From Rosenbergiella nectarea (GTDB lineage: Bacteria > Pseudomonadota > Gammaproteobacteria > Enterobacterales > Enterobacteriaceae), in contig NZ_FOGC01000002.1 in NCBI RefSeq assembly GCF_900111105.1, forward strand, positions 186,001 through 250,000: a DNA stretch of 64,000 nt, in the 5' to 3' direction. Under the pieces are notes generated by a model, which ran no database searches, had not been told where the DNA came from, and was given only the letters and a program-made list of their open reading frames with translations. The position numbers and the translations under genes were made by a program. This document shows positions 8,393-17,645 of this stretch, in pieces; position 1 is the first letter of the stretch; each line of letters opens with the position of its first letter.

Positions 8393-9640
8393 CTAAAAGA
8401 GAGGAATAAGATGCAGTTGGCTACCCGCCCATGCCACGATATTGACCAAGCCGAACACCAGCACCAGCAATATCGCGGCCTTATCGCTGACGCGACGGGG
8501 TTTTCCCTGTGCGAAACGAGGATGGGCGTTCCAAGCAAGTAGCGCTGGGGTAAACAGTGCCCAGAACGTCGCGAATAATCCAGCGTAACCAATGGCCATT
8601 AGAAAGCCTTGAGGAAATAGGATCGAGGCGATTAAGGGTGGACAGAAGGTAATAAGCGCAGTTTTTGCGCGACCCGCTTTACTGTTCTCAAAACCAAGCT
8701 TATCGGCGATAAAATCAAAGAGTCCAACAGTGACGCCTAGGAATGAACAGATCACCGCGAAGTGTGAAAAAATATCCAGTAGTAGTCCTAGAGATTTTTG
8801 AGAAATTCGGTCATGCATCGCTTGGATCAGCGCATGAATATCGCCACCTTGGCGGCTAATTTCCGGAAAGTCTTGGCGCGGAATATTGCCCATGGTGCAG
8901 GTCAGCCAGAAAAGATAAATTACTAGCGCAAACAATGTTCCGCCAATTAATGCCTGTTTCACTTTACGCTCATTGCCCTGGTAATAGCTGATTAAGCCAG
9001 TGATATTGCCGTGAAAGCCGAAGGAGGCAAGACAGAAGGGCACTACCGCCAATAAAAATGGCCAATAAGCAGTAGGGTGTTGACTACTCTCTCGCGGCGT
9101 CAGAAGTTGGGAGAGGTCAACGTGGTGAATGAGTCCACCGAATAGCATAAAAAAGAGCAGTAGCTTAGCGACTAGGCAGAAGGTAATGAATCGACTCACC
9201 CCTTTGGTGCCTAACCAAACGACTAACGCCACCACTGCGGTCAATAACCCTTTCGCTTCTGCACCATTTAGCGCAAAGCCAAGCGTATTCAACGATTGTT
9301 GGTAAACGGGGCCACTGGCTGAAATATAGGCGTAAGTCAGGATACCTAACACAAAGGTAATACTTAGGCCATTGAGTCTTCCCCACCATTTGGGAGTGAG
9401 CGCTTGGGTCAGCGTATCGTAACCGGCACCGAGTGGAAAGTTTAGGCTGACTTTCATAAACAGCAGCCCAGACAACAGCATACAGAACCAACTGATCACC
9501 AGCATCACGACTGACCAGCTATACCACGCGCCAGCCATCACTACGGGTAGTGTAAACATGCCTGCACCGGCGACGGTGCCACAGATTATCATTGCTCCCC
9601 AAGCACTGGATGGTAGTGAGGCCTTCTTGGAAGGGGCCAT
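8393..9640 (-). CDS. mtr: Aromatic amino acid permease, Mtr-like (tryptophan)
   Basis: This 415-residue inner membrane protein belongs to the hydroxy/aromatic amino acid permease family (Mtr, TnaB, TyrP), which import aromatic amino acids with protons. About eleven membrane helices can be traced. Sequence such as GTVAGAGMFTLPVVMAGAWYSWS in helix 1, LTYAYISASGPV, FCLASFGFHGNITGL and SFLGVTVGLFDFIADKLGF is closer to Mtr than to TyrP, and the length equals Mtr (414). The ATG follows AGGAG. No TrpR or TyrR operator was identified. The subfamily call is good, but the exact substrate is inferred. Confidence 0.82.
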   Translation of the reverse strand: MAPSKKASLPSSAWGAMIICGTVAGAGMFTLPVVMAGAWYSWSVVMLVISWFCMLLSGLLFMKVSLNFPLGAGYDTLTQALTPKWWGRLNGLSITFVLGILTYAYISASGPVYQQSLNTLGFALNGAEAKGLLTAVVALVVWLGTKGVSRFITFCLVAKLLLFFMLFGGLIHHVDLSQLLTPRESSQHPTAYWPFLLAVVPFCLASFGFHGNITGLISYYQGNERKVKQALIGGTLFALVIYLFWLTCTMGNIPRQDFPEISRQGGDIHALIQAMHDRISQKSLGLLLDIFSHFAVICSFLGVTVGLFDFIADKLGFENSKAGRAKTALITFCPPLIASILFPQGFLMAIGYAGLFATFWALFTPALLAWNAHPRFAQGKPRRVSDKAAILLVLVFGLVNIVAWAGSQLHLIPLF

Positions 9641-9974
9641 CTGTACTCCTCAATGAGAACGCTAAAAGGCGCAGACTATAACAGTTCTTCAGGCTCAGCA
9701 CTAACAGAGATTAACTCACTCATTTCATTGGTTTTTTGATTAATTATCCTAATGCTTTTATCTACAGAAAATTCTTAACTTAACTTTTTTTAAAAATATA
9801 TTTTACCGAAACCTATTATTGATTTCATAGAGTTATCGTATTTATAGCCAGAAAGTGAAATATTTGTTTCTTGATCTAATTCAAGCTTGTTCTAGGCTTA
9901 GTGTTAAGTTTACGGAATACGAAACTTTTATATTTTTAATTTTAAACGATGAGTTGCATTAATTGAGGTGATTT
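9641..9974. promoter_or_regulatory. Divergent promoter region between mtr and the OmpA-like gene
   Basis: These 334 bases hold no gene. They separate two divergent transcripts and are very rich in A and T between 9720 and 9950, so both promoters should lie here. No operator is recognisable by eye. Confidence 0.45.
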
Positions 9975-10634
9975 ATGGACAAAAGAACTGACAAGAAATT
10001 TGTAGACCCAGTCGTTGATCAGAAAATTATTAAGCAGAAGAAAGGCAAAGGAATTTGGTGGTTACTTTTAGCCATCGTCATTATTATTCTTGCTATTTGG
10101 TTTAGTACCCAACGAAATAATAATGATGCTGCCCCGGCCCCTTCATCCTCTTCGTCGGCAATGTCTCAACCCGCGCAGCAACCTGCGGCGACTGATGACT
10201 CAACGCCAGCTGCAGCACCGGCTGCCGATAGCGACACTGCGCTAACTGCTCTGCAGCAATACTATGCCGGTGAAGGAAACGACGATAGCCAATGGATCGA
10301 TTTGGACCAAGTGAGCTTTGCGACCGGTAATGCAACGCCTTCAATCACTGATGAGCAGTCTCTGAACCAAGTGGCTTCCTTGATTAGTCAACACCCCGAT
10401 CACAGCATCGTCGTGCGTGGCTTTACAGACAGCACTGGTAATGAAGCAATCAACCAACCCCTTTCGGGTCAACGTGCTAACGCTATTAAAAATTGGTTAA
10501 CTCAACATGGCGTTGACGGTTCGAAAATCACTATCGATGGCCAAGGTGCAGACCATGCCGTGGCGAACAATGACACCGCACAAGGTCGTGATCAAAACCG
10601 CCGTGTAGCGATTCAAGTCAAAGCAGCTCAATAA
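9975..10634 (+). CDS. Membrane-anchored OmpA-family protein
   Basis: This 219-residue protein has a basic N-terminal tail, one membrane helix at about residues 27-45 (GIWWLLLAIVIIILAIWF), a low-complexity Ala/Pro/Ser linker to about residue 80, and a C-terminal OmpA-like domain. That domain shows the peptidoglycan-binding signature: FATGNATPSI, IVVRGFTDSTGNEAINQPLS and QRANAIKNWL, then GRDQNRRVAIQV. It would hold the inner membrane to the cell wall from the periplasmic side. The ATG follows GAGGTG. Two YsnF-type genes follow at once, suggesting one transcript. No specific orthologue is claimed. Confidence 0.85.
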   Translation: MDKRTDKKFVDPVVDQKIIKQKKGKGIWWLLLAIVIIILAIWFSTQRNNNDAAPAPSSSSSAMSQPAQQPAATDDSTPAAAPAADSDTALTALQQYYAGEGNDDSQWIDLDQVSFATGNATPSITDEQSLNQVASLISQHPDHSIVVRGFTDSTGNEAINQPLSGQRANAIKNWLTQHGVDGSKITIDGQGADHAVANNDTAQGRDQNRRVAIQVKAAQ

Positions 10635-10654
10635 GTTATCGGGGAATAAGTGTG

Positions 10655-11074
10655 ATGAGTTCTGATAAGCAACCAGAAATAAACAGCACTCCCAATGAAC
10701 AGTCAGAGGAATTCATTATTCCTCTGGCGGAAGAAAGAGTAGAAATTGAGAAGAAACAGGTTGTTAAAAGTCAATTTCATATCGAAAGAAAAACGGAAAC
10801 TAAGAAAGTCGACATTAACGAAAAGTTAATAAGTCGACAGGCAGAAATAAAACATGTCCCTATCGGCCAATATATTTCTGAAATTCCGCAAATTCGTGAA
10901 GAGAATGGGGTAAAAATTATTCCAATCTTTGAGGAACATATAGAAATAGTGAAGAAAATATATCTTAAGGAGGAGATTAGAATAGAGAGTCATGAGAGTG
11001 TAAACCATTTTAAATCCGAAGAAACGCTGAAGTATCAGACCGTTTCACAAAAAAGAATATCCACCGATAAATGA
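10655..11074 (+). CDS. YsnF/AvaK-like (DUF2382) protein, short form
   Basis: A 139-residue, highly charged protein built from repeated acidic and basic segments (FIIPLAEERVEIEKKQVV, FHIERKTETKKVDINEKL, IPIFEEHIEIVKKIYLKEEIRI). This is the pattern of the DUF2382 domain named after Bacillus YsnF and AvaK, often found in stress-induced proteins of unknown mechanism. A GTG at 10652 lies directly before the ATG at 10655; the ATG is preferred. It has no signal peptide or membrane helix. The stop overlaps the region just before the next start. It is more AT-rich than its neighbours. Confidence 0.75.
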   Translation: MSSDKQPEINSTPNEQSEEFIIPLAEERVEIEKKQVVKSQFHIERKTETKKVDINEKLISRQAEIKHVPIGQYISEIPQIREENGVKIIPIFEEHIEIVKKIYLKEEIRIESHESVNHFKSEETLKYQTVSQKRISTDK

Positions 11075-11082
11075 GGTATAAT

Positions 11083-11868
11083 ATGTCTAGCGAAAAAATC
11101 GTCACATTATTCGACACAGTTGAACATGCACAAGCGGCTGAACGTAATCTCATTAAAGCTGACTTTAAAGAAAGCAATATCAGTGTGATCCATGGTCGCG
11201 ACCTCGATAGCGACAGCACCGTTTTCAAAGATACGAGTATTTGGAAGCGCCTGTTTGGAAACGATGTTGAAGAAGAACATGCAGAGCTCTATAGCGAAGC
11301 GCTACATAAAAACGGTGCAGTATTAACGGTAGTCGCGCATGGCGAAGATGAGCACGCCAAAGCATTAGCCATTCTGAACCGTCACCAATTAGTAGACGTG
11401 CCTGCTAAAGCACGCGGTACAGAAACGGCTGCAGCACCCGTTGCGCCGACGCCACGTGATACCCGTCCCCACCTGACCGGTAACGAAACGAAAGACGAAA
11501 TTCTGCAACTGGCTAAAGAAGAGCTGGAAGTGGGTAAGCGTTTGGTGAAAGAGGGTACCACCCGTATTCGCCGCTACGTAACCACTGAAGATGTCTCACA
11601 GAAGGTTAACCTTCGTGAACAACACGCAGAAGTCGTTCGTAACTCAGTGAACCGTCCAGTGACAGGTCAAAACATCGACTGGAGCGAGAAAAGCGTAGTG
11701 GTCGACGAATTGGCCGAGAAGCCAGTCGTTAACAAAACCGCTCACGTTGTCGAAGAAGTGGTAGTGAAGAAAGTTAACACTAACCACGACGAAGAGATCA
11801 AAGACACTGTTCGTCAGCAACATGCTGAAGTTGAGCGTCTACGCAACGAAGACAATCTGAAGAAGTAA
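11083..11868 (+). CDS. YsnF/AvaK-like (DUF2382) stress protein, long form
   Basis: A 261-residue protein with two parts. Residues 1 to about 105 resemble the heat-induced stress module seen before DUF2382 (KIVTLFDTVEHAQAAERNL, then GAVLTVVAHGEDEHAKALAILN). After a linker, residues 145-258 form DUF2382 with VGKRLVKEGTTRIRRYV, NLREQHAEVVRNSVNRPV and two HVVEEVVVKKV-type strands. The start at 11083 is chosen because GAGG lies seven bases before it; the earlier in-frame ATG at 11071 overlaps the previous stop without a ribosome site. Its function is not known. A strong terminator follows, closing the three-gene cluster. Confidence 0.82.
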   Translation: MSSEKIVTLFDTVEHAQAAERNLIKADFKESNISVIHGRDLDSDSTVFKDTSIWKRLFGNDVEEEHAELYSEALHKNGAVLTVVAHGEDEHAKALAILNRHQLVDVPAKARGTETAAAPVAPTPRDTRPHLTGNETKDEILQLAKEELEVGKRLVKEGTTRIRRYVTTEDVSQKVNLREQHAEVVRNSVNRPVTGQNIDWSEKSVVVDELAEKPVVNKTAHVVEEVVVKKVNTNHDEEIKDTVRQQHAEVERLRNEDNLKK

Positions 11869-11883
11869 TTTTTTCAGTGAGAG

Positions 11884-11909
11884 AACCCGGCGAAAGCCGG
11901 GTTTTTTTT
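11884..11909 (+). terminator. Rho-independent terminator after the DUF2382 gene
   Basis: AACCCGGC and GCCGGGTT pair across a GAAA tetraloop and are followed by eight T. This is a textbook terminator for the 9975-11868 transcript. Confidence 0.95.
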
Positions 11910-12520
11910 GTGTTTTTTTCTATCGTTTTTGGATTAAATGCTTGTGAAATTTCCTGGTATCACCCATAGCGAGACGATCATCAAGGTAAGAGCAGACCCA
12001 CTTATCGCTGGCATAATTGAGTCTACTCATCATTCTGACGTTAAGGTTGGACTACCGGCTAGTGAGTGCTGTGTGAGAGTCAACGCTCGCCGACCCGCGA
12101 CTATAGGCGGAGAATGTGCGCTACCTAATTTACATCTCAATTATTTACTCAGTGAGTAGCCAATATCAATGTAGCCTGCAGCTCACTTTACATCACTCGT
12201 AATCGAGTCGAGGAGAGAGTATGCCGTGGTACATGTCTGCGTAACGAAGGTGATACATGTCGTGGCATAAGTCTCTTTTAGGAATCGCGATTAACAAGTA
12301 TTGCCACCGTAAATTGCCGTGCTTTGGTGCATAGGGGGCGATCGATGCGTAGTCATCGTGCAATCCCACCGGCCACTGGGGGGGGTAACTCTGGTGTTGA
12401 TATTTTAGTTTCATGATTAACGCTTAAATTTCAATCAATTAATTTTTGAAGAAGATATTGGCGAGAATATGGCCTGAAAATTGCAAAAAAAGTTTCATTG
12501 CAACTATTGGAGCCAAGACC
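11910..12520. other. Intergenic region before the purine permease
   Basis: About 600 bases with no gene that can be firmly supported. It should contain the promoter of the permease at 12521. The one open frame of note is the 73-codon minus-strand frame at 12193-12414, listed separately; the plus-strand frame at 11938-12159 lacks a ribosome site and looks like chance. Confidence 0.4.
12193..12414 (-). CDS. Possible small hypothetical protein
   Basis: A 73-residue frame with ATG start and an unusual composition (ten Tyr, many His, Pro and Asp; segments YPPQWPVGLHDDYASIAPYAPK and KRDLCHDMYHLRYADMYHGI, without a hydrophobic helix). I do not recognise it. There is no good ribosome site before the ATG, and it lies divergent from the permease, so it may be a chance frame or a gene remnant. 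Confidence 0.25.
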   Translation of the reverse strand: MKLKYQHQSYPPQWPVGLHDDYASIAPYAPKHGNLRWQYLLIAIPKRDLCHDMYHLRYADMYHGILSPRLDYE

Positions 12521-13915
12521 ATGGAACAGCCTACTCGCCAACATCAACTTCTTTATGGCTTAAACGAGAAAATGCCTCTAACGGCGGCGCTGTTTACCGC
12601 AATCCAACATATTCTGGCCAGTATTGTCGGGGTGATCACGCCACCCTTAATTATTGGTTCAACCTTAGGGCTAAATAGCTATTTGCCTTACTTAATCAGC
12701 ATGTCATTGTTTGCTTCTGGCTTAGGCACCATGGTGCAGGCGGGGCGCTTTATGAAAGTTGGCGCAGGCATGATTTGTTTGCAAGGTACCAGCTTTGCCT
12801 TTTTAGGGGTGATCATCTCCGGAGGGCTGGCGATGAAACAGCAAGGGGCGTTACCTGAAGATATCTTGGCGATGATCTTCGGTTCCAGCTTAGTTGCCGC
12901 ACTCATCCCGATTATCGTTAGCCGTTTTATTCACCTTTTTGCTAAAATCCTGACCCCGCTGGTGACCGGTATTGTTATCGTCTTAATTGGGATTAGCCTA
13001 GTAAAAGTCAGTATTACCGACTGGGGTGGTGGGGCAACAGCAACGGATTTCGGCGCGCCATCGCACTTAATCTTGGGGGGAATTACCTTAGCGGTCATTA
13101 TTGTCCTGAATTGCTGTAAATCACCTTGGTTGCGTCTTTCATCCATTGTCAGTGGCATCGTGTTGGGAACCCTTATCGCGGCTTGGCAGGGAAGCTTTCA
13201 TCCTCAACTGGCACTGGATGGTCCGGCTATAACGTTACCTATTCCTTTCCGTTTCGGGTTTGCCTTTAGCTGGAGCATGTTCGTGCCTATCGCACTGGTG
13301 GCTTTGATTGCGATTATTGAAGCGGTAGGGGATTTAACCGCAAACTGTATGATCTCCCAGCAACCCCTTGAAGGCCCTGAATTTACTCAGCGCATAAAGG
13401 GGGGGATTATTGGCGATGGGGTAAGTTGCTTAATTGCGGCAACCTTTAACTCGTTTCCTAATACGACCTTTGCACAGAATAACGGGGTGATTCAGATGAC
13501 CCAAGTGGCCAGCCGCTATGCCGGGTATTGGATTGGTGGGCTTTTACTGCTACTGAGTTTTTTCCCGATGTTCAGTCATTTCTTACAACAACTTCCTAAA
13601 CCGGTACTGGGTGGCGCGACCTTAGTGATGTTCGGTAACGTGATTGCCGCCGGAATTCGTATTATGACCCGTGAAGCCTTAGATAACCGCAGTATGCTGA
13701 TCATTGCTATTGCTATTGCTATTGCTTTTGGGGTAGGGCTGGGTATTGAGGCGCAACCGGAGATTATTCATGGACTGCCGGTCTTTTTACAAAGCCTGCT
13801 GCACGGGGCGGTCACCAGTGGTGGGCTAGTGGCGATACTCCTCAATATCGTACTGCCTAAAGCCGGTTTGGCGACTTTCAAGGCCAAAGTGCTACCTGTC
13901 ACCCGCGTGGAATAA
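12521..13915 (+). CDS. NCS2-family purine permease (XanP-like)
   Basis: A 464-residue inner membrane transporter of the nucleobase-ascorbate (NCS2) family, which imports xanthine, urate or other purines with protons. It shows about fourteen hydrophobic segments, the helix-1 pattern FTAIQHILASIVGVITPPLI, the family motif FAQNNGVIQMTQVASR in the substrate region, and IALVALIAIIEAVGDLTAN with the conserved Glu of helix 8. It is most like XanP by eye, but substrate cannot be fixed from sequence alone. The ATG at 12521 follows TTGGAG; an in-frame TTG at 12446 would add 25 unlike residues and was rejected. Four ATTGCT units at 13703-13726 encode an IAIAIAIA stretch in a late helix. Confidence 0.85.
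   Translation: MEQPTRQHQLLYGLNEKMPLTAALFTAIQHILASIVGVITPPLIIGSTLGLNSYLPYLISMSLFASGLGTMVQAGRFMKVGAGMICLQGTSFAFLGVIISGGLAMKQQGALPEDILAMIFGSSLVAALIPIIVSRFIHLFAKILTPLVTGIVIVLIGISLVKVSITDWGGGATATDFGAPSHLILGGITLAVIIVLNCCKSPWLRLSSIVSGIVLGTLIAAWQGSFHPQLALDGPAITLPIPFRFGFAFSWSMFVPIALVALIAIIEAVGDLTANCMISQQPLEGPEFTQRIKGGIIGDGVSCLIAATFNSFPNTTFAQNNGVIQMTQVASRYAGYWIGGLLLLLSFFPMFSHFLQQLPKPVLGGATLVMFGNVIAAGIRIMTREALDNRSMLIIAIAIAIAFGVGLGIEAQPEIIHGLPVFLQSLLHGAVTSGGLVAILLNIVLPKAGLATFKAKVLPVTRVE
13703..13726 (+). repeat. ATTGCT hexamer repeat in the permease gene
   Basis: Four exact tandem copies of a six-base unit encode alternating Ile and Ala within a membrane helix. Copy-number change would lengthen or shorten that helix by two residues per unit and keep the frame. 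Confidence 0.85.
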
Positions 13916-13964
13916 ATCAGCTAAGTTTAGCGCGCTTATCGCTTCGCTGTTATGATAGAACTTT

Positions 13965-13990
13965 CAGGCGCTCCTTGCGCCTGTTGTTTT
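13965..13990 (+). terminator. Hairpin with T-rich tail before yecA
   Basis: CAGGCGC and GCGCCTG pair over a five-base loop and are followed by TTGTTTTT. It sits 50 bases after the permease stop and just before the yecA ribosome site, so it probably ends the permease transcript and may also limit read-through into yecA. Confidence 0.7.
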
Positions 13991-14005
13991 TGCGGAGAAG
14001 AGAAA

Positions 14006-14668
14006 ATGAAACAAGGTCCACTCACAGAAAACGAATTGCAATGGCTTGATGACACGCTAGAGCAGTATGCAAGTGAACATTCAGTGATTGATGTTTCCGA
14101 ACTGGATGGTTACCTCACCGCCATCCTTTCTGCTCCGGTCGCTATCGAGCCTGAATTTTGGATGGTTGCGTTATGGGGCGGCGAAAAGCATATCCCACAA
14201 TGGAAAACGACCCGCGAACGCGATCGGTTCATGGATCTCACGTTTCAACATATGGCGGATATCGAAGAGCGTCTGGTGGAGTTTCCCGATCAATTCGAAC
14301 CACTTTTTGGTGAGCAAGAGCTGGAAGGTCAAACTTTTACGGTGATTGGCGATTGGTGCTACGGCTATATGCGCGGTATCGGCCTCGCGAAGCTGCAGCC
14401 TGTATCCGAGCAATTAGCGTCTGCGTTCCAATTAATAGCTTTACATGGTTCCGAAGCCGAGGCGGAGGAGGTCAATGCTCTGACGGCTGAACAGTTTGAA
14501 GAACATATCGAAGCCCTCCCGGCAGCAGTGCTCGATCTGTATCAGTATTGGTCATTTCAGGCACAGCAAAATGCGCCACAACCGAAGATCGTCGAGACAA
14601 AGGTTGGGCGTAACGAGCCTTGTCCATGCGGCAGTGGAAAAAAATTCAAGCAATGCTGCCTTCATTAA
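14006..14668 (+). CDS. yecA: YecA/UPF0149 family protein with SEC-C metal-binding motif
   Basis: A 220-residue protein (E. coli YecA 221). Residues 1-180 form the helical UPF0149 (YgfB-like) domain, with [14 protein letters not shown] and [11 protein letters not shown]. Residues 197-219 are a SEC-C zinc motif, [18 protein letters not shown], like that at the SecA C terminus; in E. coli YecA this motif binds metal and the protein has been linked to SecA. The ATG at 14006 follows GGAGAAGAG; the track-length frame beginning at 13952 would run through the upstream hairpin and is rejected. The GNAT gene follows after 18 bases. Confidence 0.9.
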   Translation: MKQGPLTENELQWLDDTLEQYASEHSVIDVSELDGYLTAILSAPVAIEPEFWMVALWGGEKHIPQWKTTRERDRFMDLTFQHMADIEERLVEFPDQFEPLFGEQELEGQTFTVIGDWCYGYMRGIGLAKLQPVSEQLASAFQLIALHGSEAEAEEVNALTAEQFEEHIEALPAAVLDLYQYWSFQAQQNAPQPKIVETKVGRNEPCPCGSGKKFKQCCLH

Positions 14669-14686
14669 CCAGTAAGGTCGCTCTCG

Positions 14687-15529
14687 ATGCTGATACGTAG
14701 ATTGACCTATAACGATGCAGCAAATGGCTTTCGTCTAACACAACAGTGTGGCTGGCCGCATCGCCTGGTGGATTGGCAATTATTGTTAACACTCGGCGAA
14801 GGCTATGCGATGGAACATGATGACCAAGTCATCGGGACCGTTATGGCTTGGCGCTGGGGTGAGCATTTTGCCTCGGTGGGGGTTGTTGTGGTGGATAATG
14901 TTTGGCAAGGGAAGGGGATTGGGAAGCAATTAATGCAGACCCTAATGGCTGACTTTCCCAACCCGCAACTGCGACTGCATGCTACCCCACAGGGAGCCAT
15001 GCTTTATGAGAAATTAGGCTTTACGGTTCGCGGCACGCTGTCGCAGTTTCAGACCCCTCAACTTGCGTTGATTTCGCCACCGACCTTTCCCAAGGGCTAC
15101 CAAGTCAGATTAGCAACTCTTGAGGATCGCCCTGGGTTAGAGCAGTTGGCCTATTGTGCAACCGGAATGAATCGACCGCAGCTGTATGACTATTTGCTCA
15201 AAGAGCAGCGACTCTTCGTTTTGACCGATCAGCAGGGGGGGATAGTGGGTTCCGTGGGGTGTCACCGCTTTGGTCGAGGACTCTCGCTCGGGCCTTGCTA
15301 TGTTAAAGAGAGCGGTATACTGACCGGGCTGCTGCAAGCTGCGTTGAGTCAGTTACCTGGCGAGTTCGTGCGGCTGGATATTGATGAGCAGTGGGTCAAC
15401 GAAGCATGGTTAACGCAGTGGGGCTTGCAACGGGTCGATGTGCCGCAAATCATGATCAGAGCGGGAAAGATCCCCGCCTTTACGCCGACAGCCATTGAAG
15501 TTACGGTGATGACGCCTGCGTTGGGCTAG
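14687..15529 (+). CDS. GNAT-family N-acetyltransferase, two-domain
   Basis: A 280-residue protein. Residues 1-140 are a GNAT fold with the acetyl-CoA loop in VVDNVWQGKGIGKQLMQTLM and the late-strand pattern ATPQGAMLYEKLGFTVRGTL. Residues 140-270 look like a second, degenerate GNAT-like domain (VRLATLEDRPGLEQLAY, then GLQRVDVPQIMIRAG), the layout of YitH-like acetyltransferases. The substrate is unknown. It lies 18 bases after yecA and is probably co-transcribed. It is convergent with rpoD, with 47 bases between. Confidence 0.75.
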   Translation: MLIRRLTYNDAANGFRLTQQCGWPHRLVDWQLLLTLGEGYAMEHDDQVIGTVMAWRWGEHFASVGVVVVDNVWQGKGIGKQLMQTLMADFPNPQLRLHATPQGAMLYEKLGFTVRGTLSQFQTPQLALISPPTFPKGYQVRLATLEDRPGLEQLAYCATGMNRPQLYDYLLKEQRLFVLTDQQGGIVGSVGCHRFGRGLSLGPCYVKESGILTGLLQAALSQLPGEFVRLDIDEQWVNEAWLTQWGLQRVDVPQIMIRAGKIPAFTPTAIEVTVMTPALG

Positions 15530-15531
15530 GC

Positions 15532-15559
15532 AAAAAAAAGCCCTTCACGAGGAAGGGCT
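15532..15559 (-). terminator. Rho-independent terminator of rpoD
   Basis: AGCCCTTC and GAAGGGCT form a stem with a five-base loop, followed on the minus strand by eight T. It starts 18 bases after the rpoD stop and abuts the end of the convergent GNAT gene. Confidence 0.92.
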
Positions 15560-15576
15560 GACAGCGTTAGGCTGGC

Positions 15577-17418
15577 TTATTCATCAAGGAAGCTGCGCAG
15601 GACTTCTGAGCGGCTTGGGTGACGAAGTTTACGTAATGCTTTGGCTTCAATCTGACGAATACGTTCACGCGTGACATCAAACTGTTTGCCTACTTCTTCA
15701 AGGGTATGGTCGGTATTCATATCGATACCGAAACGCATACGTAGCACTTTCGCTTCACGGGCGGTCAGACCGGCCAGAACATCGTGAGTCGCTGAGCGTA
15801 GGCTTTCTGAGGTTGCCGAGTCGAGTGGCAGCTCCAGGGTAGTATCTTCAATAAAATCACCTAAGTGCGAATCTTCATCATCACCAATAGGTGTTTCCAT
15901 CGAGATTGGCTCTTTGGCAATTTTTAATACCTTACGGATCTTATCTTCAGGCATTAGCATGCGTTCAGCTAACTCTTCCGGAGAAGGCTCGCGTCCCATC
16001 TCTTGCAGCATCTGCCGTGAAATACGGTTCAGCTTGTTGATGGTCTCAATCATATGCACAGGAATACGGATGGTACGCGCTTGGTCAGCAATCGAACGAG
16101 TGATAGCTTGTCGAATCCACCAGGTTGCATAAGTCGAGAACTTATAGCCGCGACGGTATTCAAATTTATCAACCGCCTTCATTAGACCGATGTTACCTTC
16201 TTGAATCAGATCCAAGAATTGTAATCCTCGGTTAGTATATTTTTTAGCAATAGAGATCACGAGACGTAAGTTTGCTTCGACCATCTCTTTCTTCGCGCGG
16301 CGTGCTTTCGCTTCACCGATTGACATGCGACGGTTGATATCTTTGACTTGCTCGATAGTCAGGCCAGTCTCTGATTCAATCTGAACCAGCTTTTGTACAA
16401 AACGTTGGATCTCTTCTTCGTTTTGTTTCAGCGTTTGGCCCCAAGGTTTTTTCATGGCCAGTGCGGCTTCAAACCAAGTTGGGCTAGTTTCGTTACCCGT
16501 GAAGAGGGTAATGAAGTTCTTTTTCGGCATTTTGCTGAGTTCAACACAGATCTTCATGATAGTACGTTCTTGTAGACGAACGCGGTCCATCATTTGACGC
16601 ATGTTGTTGACCAGATAATCGAACTGCTTTGGCACCAAACGGAACTGTTTAAAGACTTCAGAAAGATTGTTGATCTCTTTCACTGCGTCCTTGTGGCTGC
16701 GACCTTTAGCTTTGATCACATCACGGGTCGTCTCGTATTGAGTACGAAGTTCAGTGAATTTCTCGCGTGCTAATTCTGGGTCGATGGAGTTATCGTCTTC
16801 GCTGGTATCGTCGTCGCCATCTTCATCTTCATTTTCATCATCGCGATCTTCTTCAGACAGCTCAGAGCCGACATGGGTCGCGGTAGGGGCGATGTTTTCT
16901 TCAGCGTTAGGATCAACAAATCCAGTAATAATATCGGAGAGTCTTGCTTCTTCAGCTTCCACTCGGTCGTACTGTTCCAGTAAGTAAGTAATCGCTTCTG
17001 GATATTCAGCAACCGAACATTGCACTTGGTTAATCCCATCTTCGATACGCTTCGCGATATCGATTTCACCTTCACGGGTTAACAGTTCAACGGTCCCCAT
17101 TTCGCGCATATACATACGCACGGGGTCAGTGGTACGGCCAATTTCCGATTCGACACTCGACAGCACCTGAGCAGCCGCTTCTGCAGCATCTTCGTCAGTA
17201 TCTGTGCTGTTTTCATTCAGCATCAAGTCATCGGCATCAGGCGCTTCTTCCACAACCTGAATACCCATGTCGTTGATCATCTGGATGATGTCTTCAATCT
17301 GATCGGAGTCGACAATATCTTCCGGCAGATGGTCATTGACCTCAGCATAGGTCAGATAGCCTTGCTCCTTACCACGGGTGACAAGTAGCTTAAGCTGTGA
17401 CTGCGGGTTTTGCTCCAT
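15577..17418 (-). CDS. rpoD: RNA polymerase primary sigma factor, sigma-70
   Basis: RpoD directs RNA polymerase to housekeeping promoters. The product is 613 residues, the same as E. coli. Region 1.1 is at the N terminus, an acidic non-conserved insert of Asp and Glu runs from about 170 to 215, and regions 2.3-2.4 show [20 protein letters not shown] and [16 protein letters not shown]. Region 4.2 has [20 protein letters not shown], ending in [10 protein letters not shown]. It is the third gene of the macromolecular synthesis operon. The 227 bases between dnaG and rpoD are free of genes and could hold an rpoD promoter. Confidence 0.98.
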   Translation of the reverse strand: MEQNPQSQLKLLVTRGKEQGYLTYAEVNDHLPEDIVDSDQIEDIIQMINDMGIQVVEEAPDADDLMLNENSTDTDEDAAEAAAQVLSSVESEIGRTTDPVRMYMREMGTVELLTREGEIDIAKRIEDGINQVQCSVAEYPEAITYLLEQYDRVEAEEARLSDIITGFVDPNAEENIAPTATHVGSELSEEDRDDENEDEDGDDDTSEDDNSIDPELAREKFTELRTQYETTRDVIKAKGRSHKDAVKEINNLSEVFKQFRLVPKQFDYLVNNMRQMMDRVRLQERTIMKICVELSKMPKKNFITLFTGNETSPTWFEAALAMKKPWGQTLKQNEEEIQRFVQKLVQIESETGLTIEQVKDINRRMSIGEAKARRAKKEMVEANLRLVISIAKKYTNRGLQFLDLIQEGNIGLMKAVDKFEYRRGYKFSTYATWWIRQAITRSIADQARTIRIPVHMIETINKLNRISRQMLQEMGREPSPEELAERMLMPEDKIRKVLKIAKEPISMETPIGDDEDSHLGDFIEDTTLELPLDSATSESLRSATHDVLAGLTAREAKVLRMRFGIDMNTDHTLEEVGKQFDVTRERIRQIEAKALRKLRHPSRSEVLRSFLDE

Positions 17419-17645
17419 AAGACGGTATCCACACTTCTGTTAGTATAAAGAGGTAATTGGCAGAACCAATTAAACTATAAAGGCGTTTAAGGGGCTGCAG
17501 CCTTTGCGCAGCAACGGGCATCAGCCCTCAATAATCGGCACTTAAGCCGCAGGATATAAGTACTTTCGCAATTCTGTAACAATCATTATAGTGCCACTCT
17601 GATGATTATGTCAGAGTGATGACGCAATCTTTGCCAAGATTCTGG

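Noticed and set aside
11938-12159. 73-codon plus-strand frame after the DUF2382 terminator
   Set aside because: Lies directly behind a strong terminator, lacks a ribosome site, and the sequence shows no domain-like pattern.
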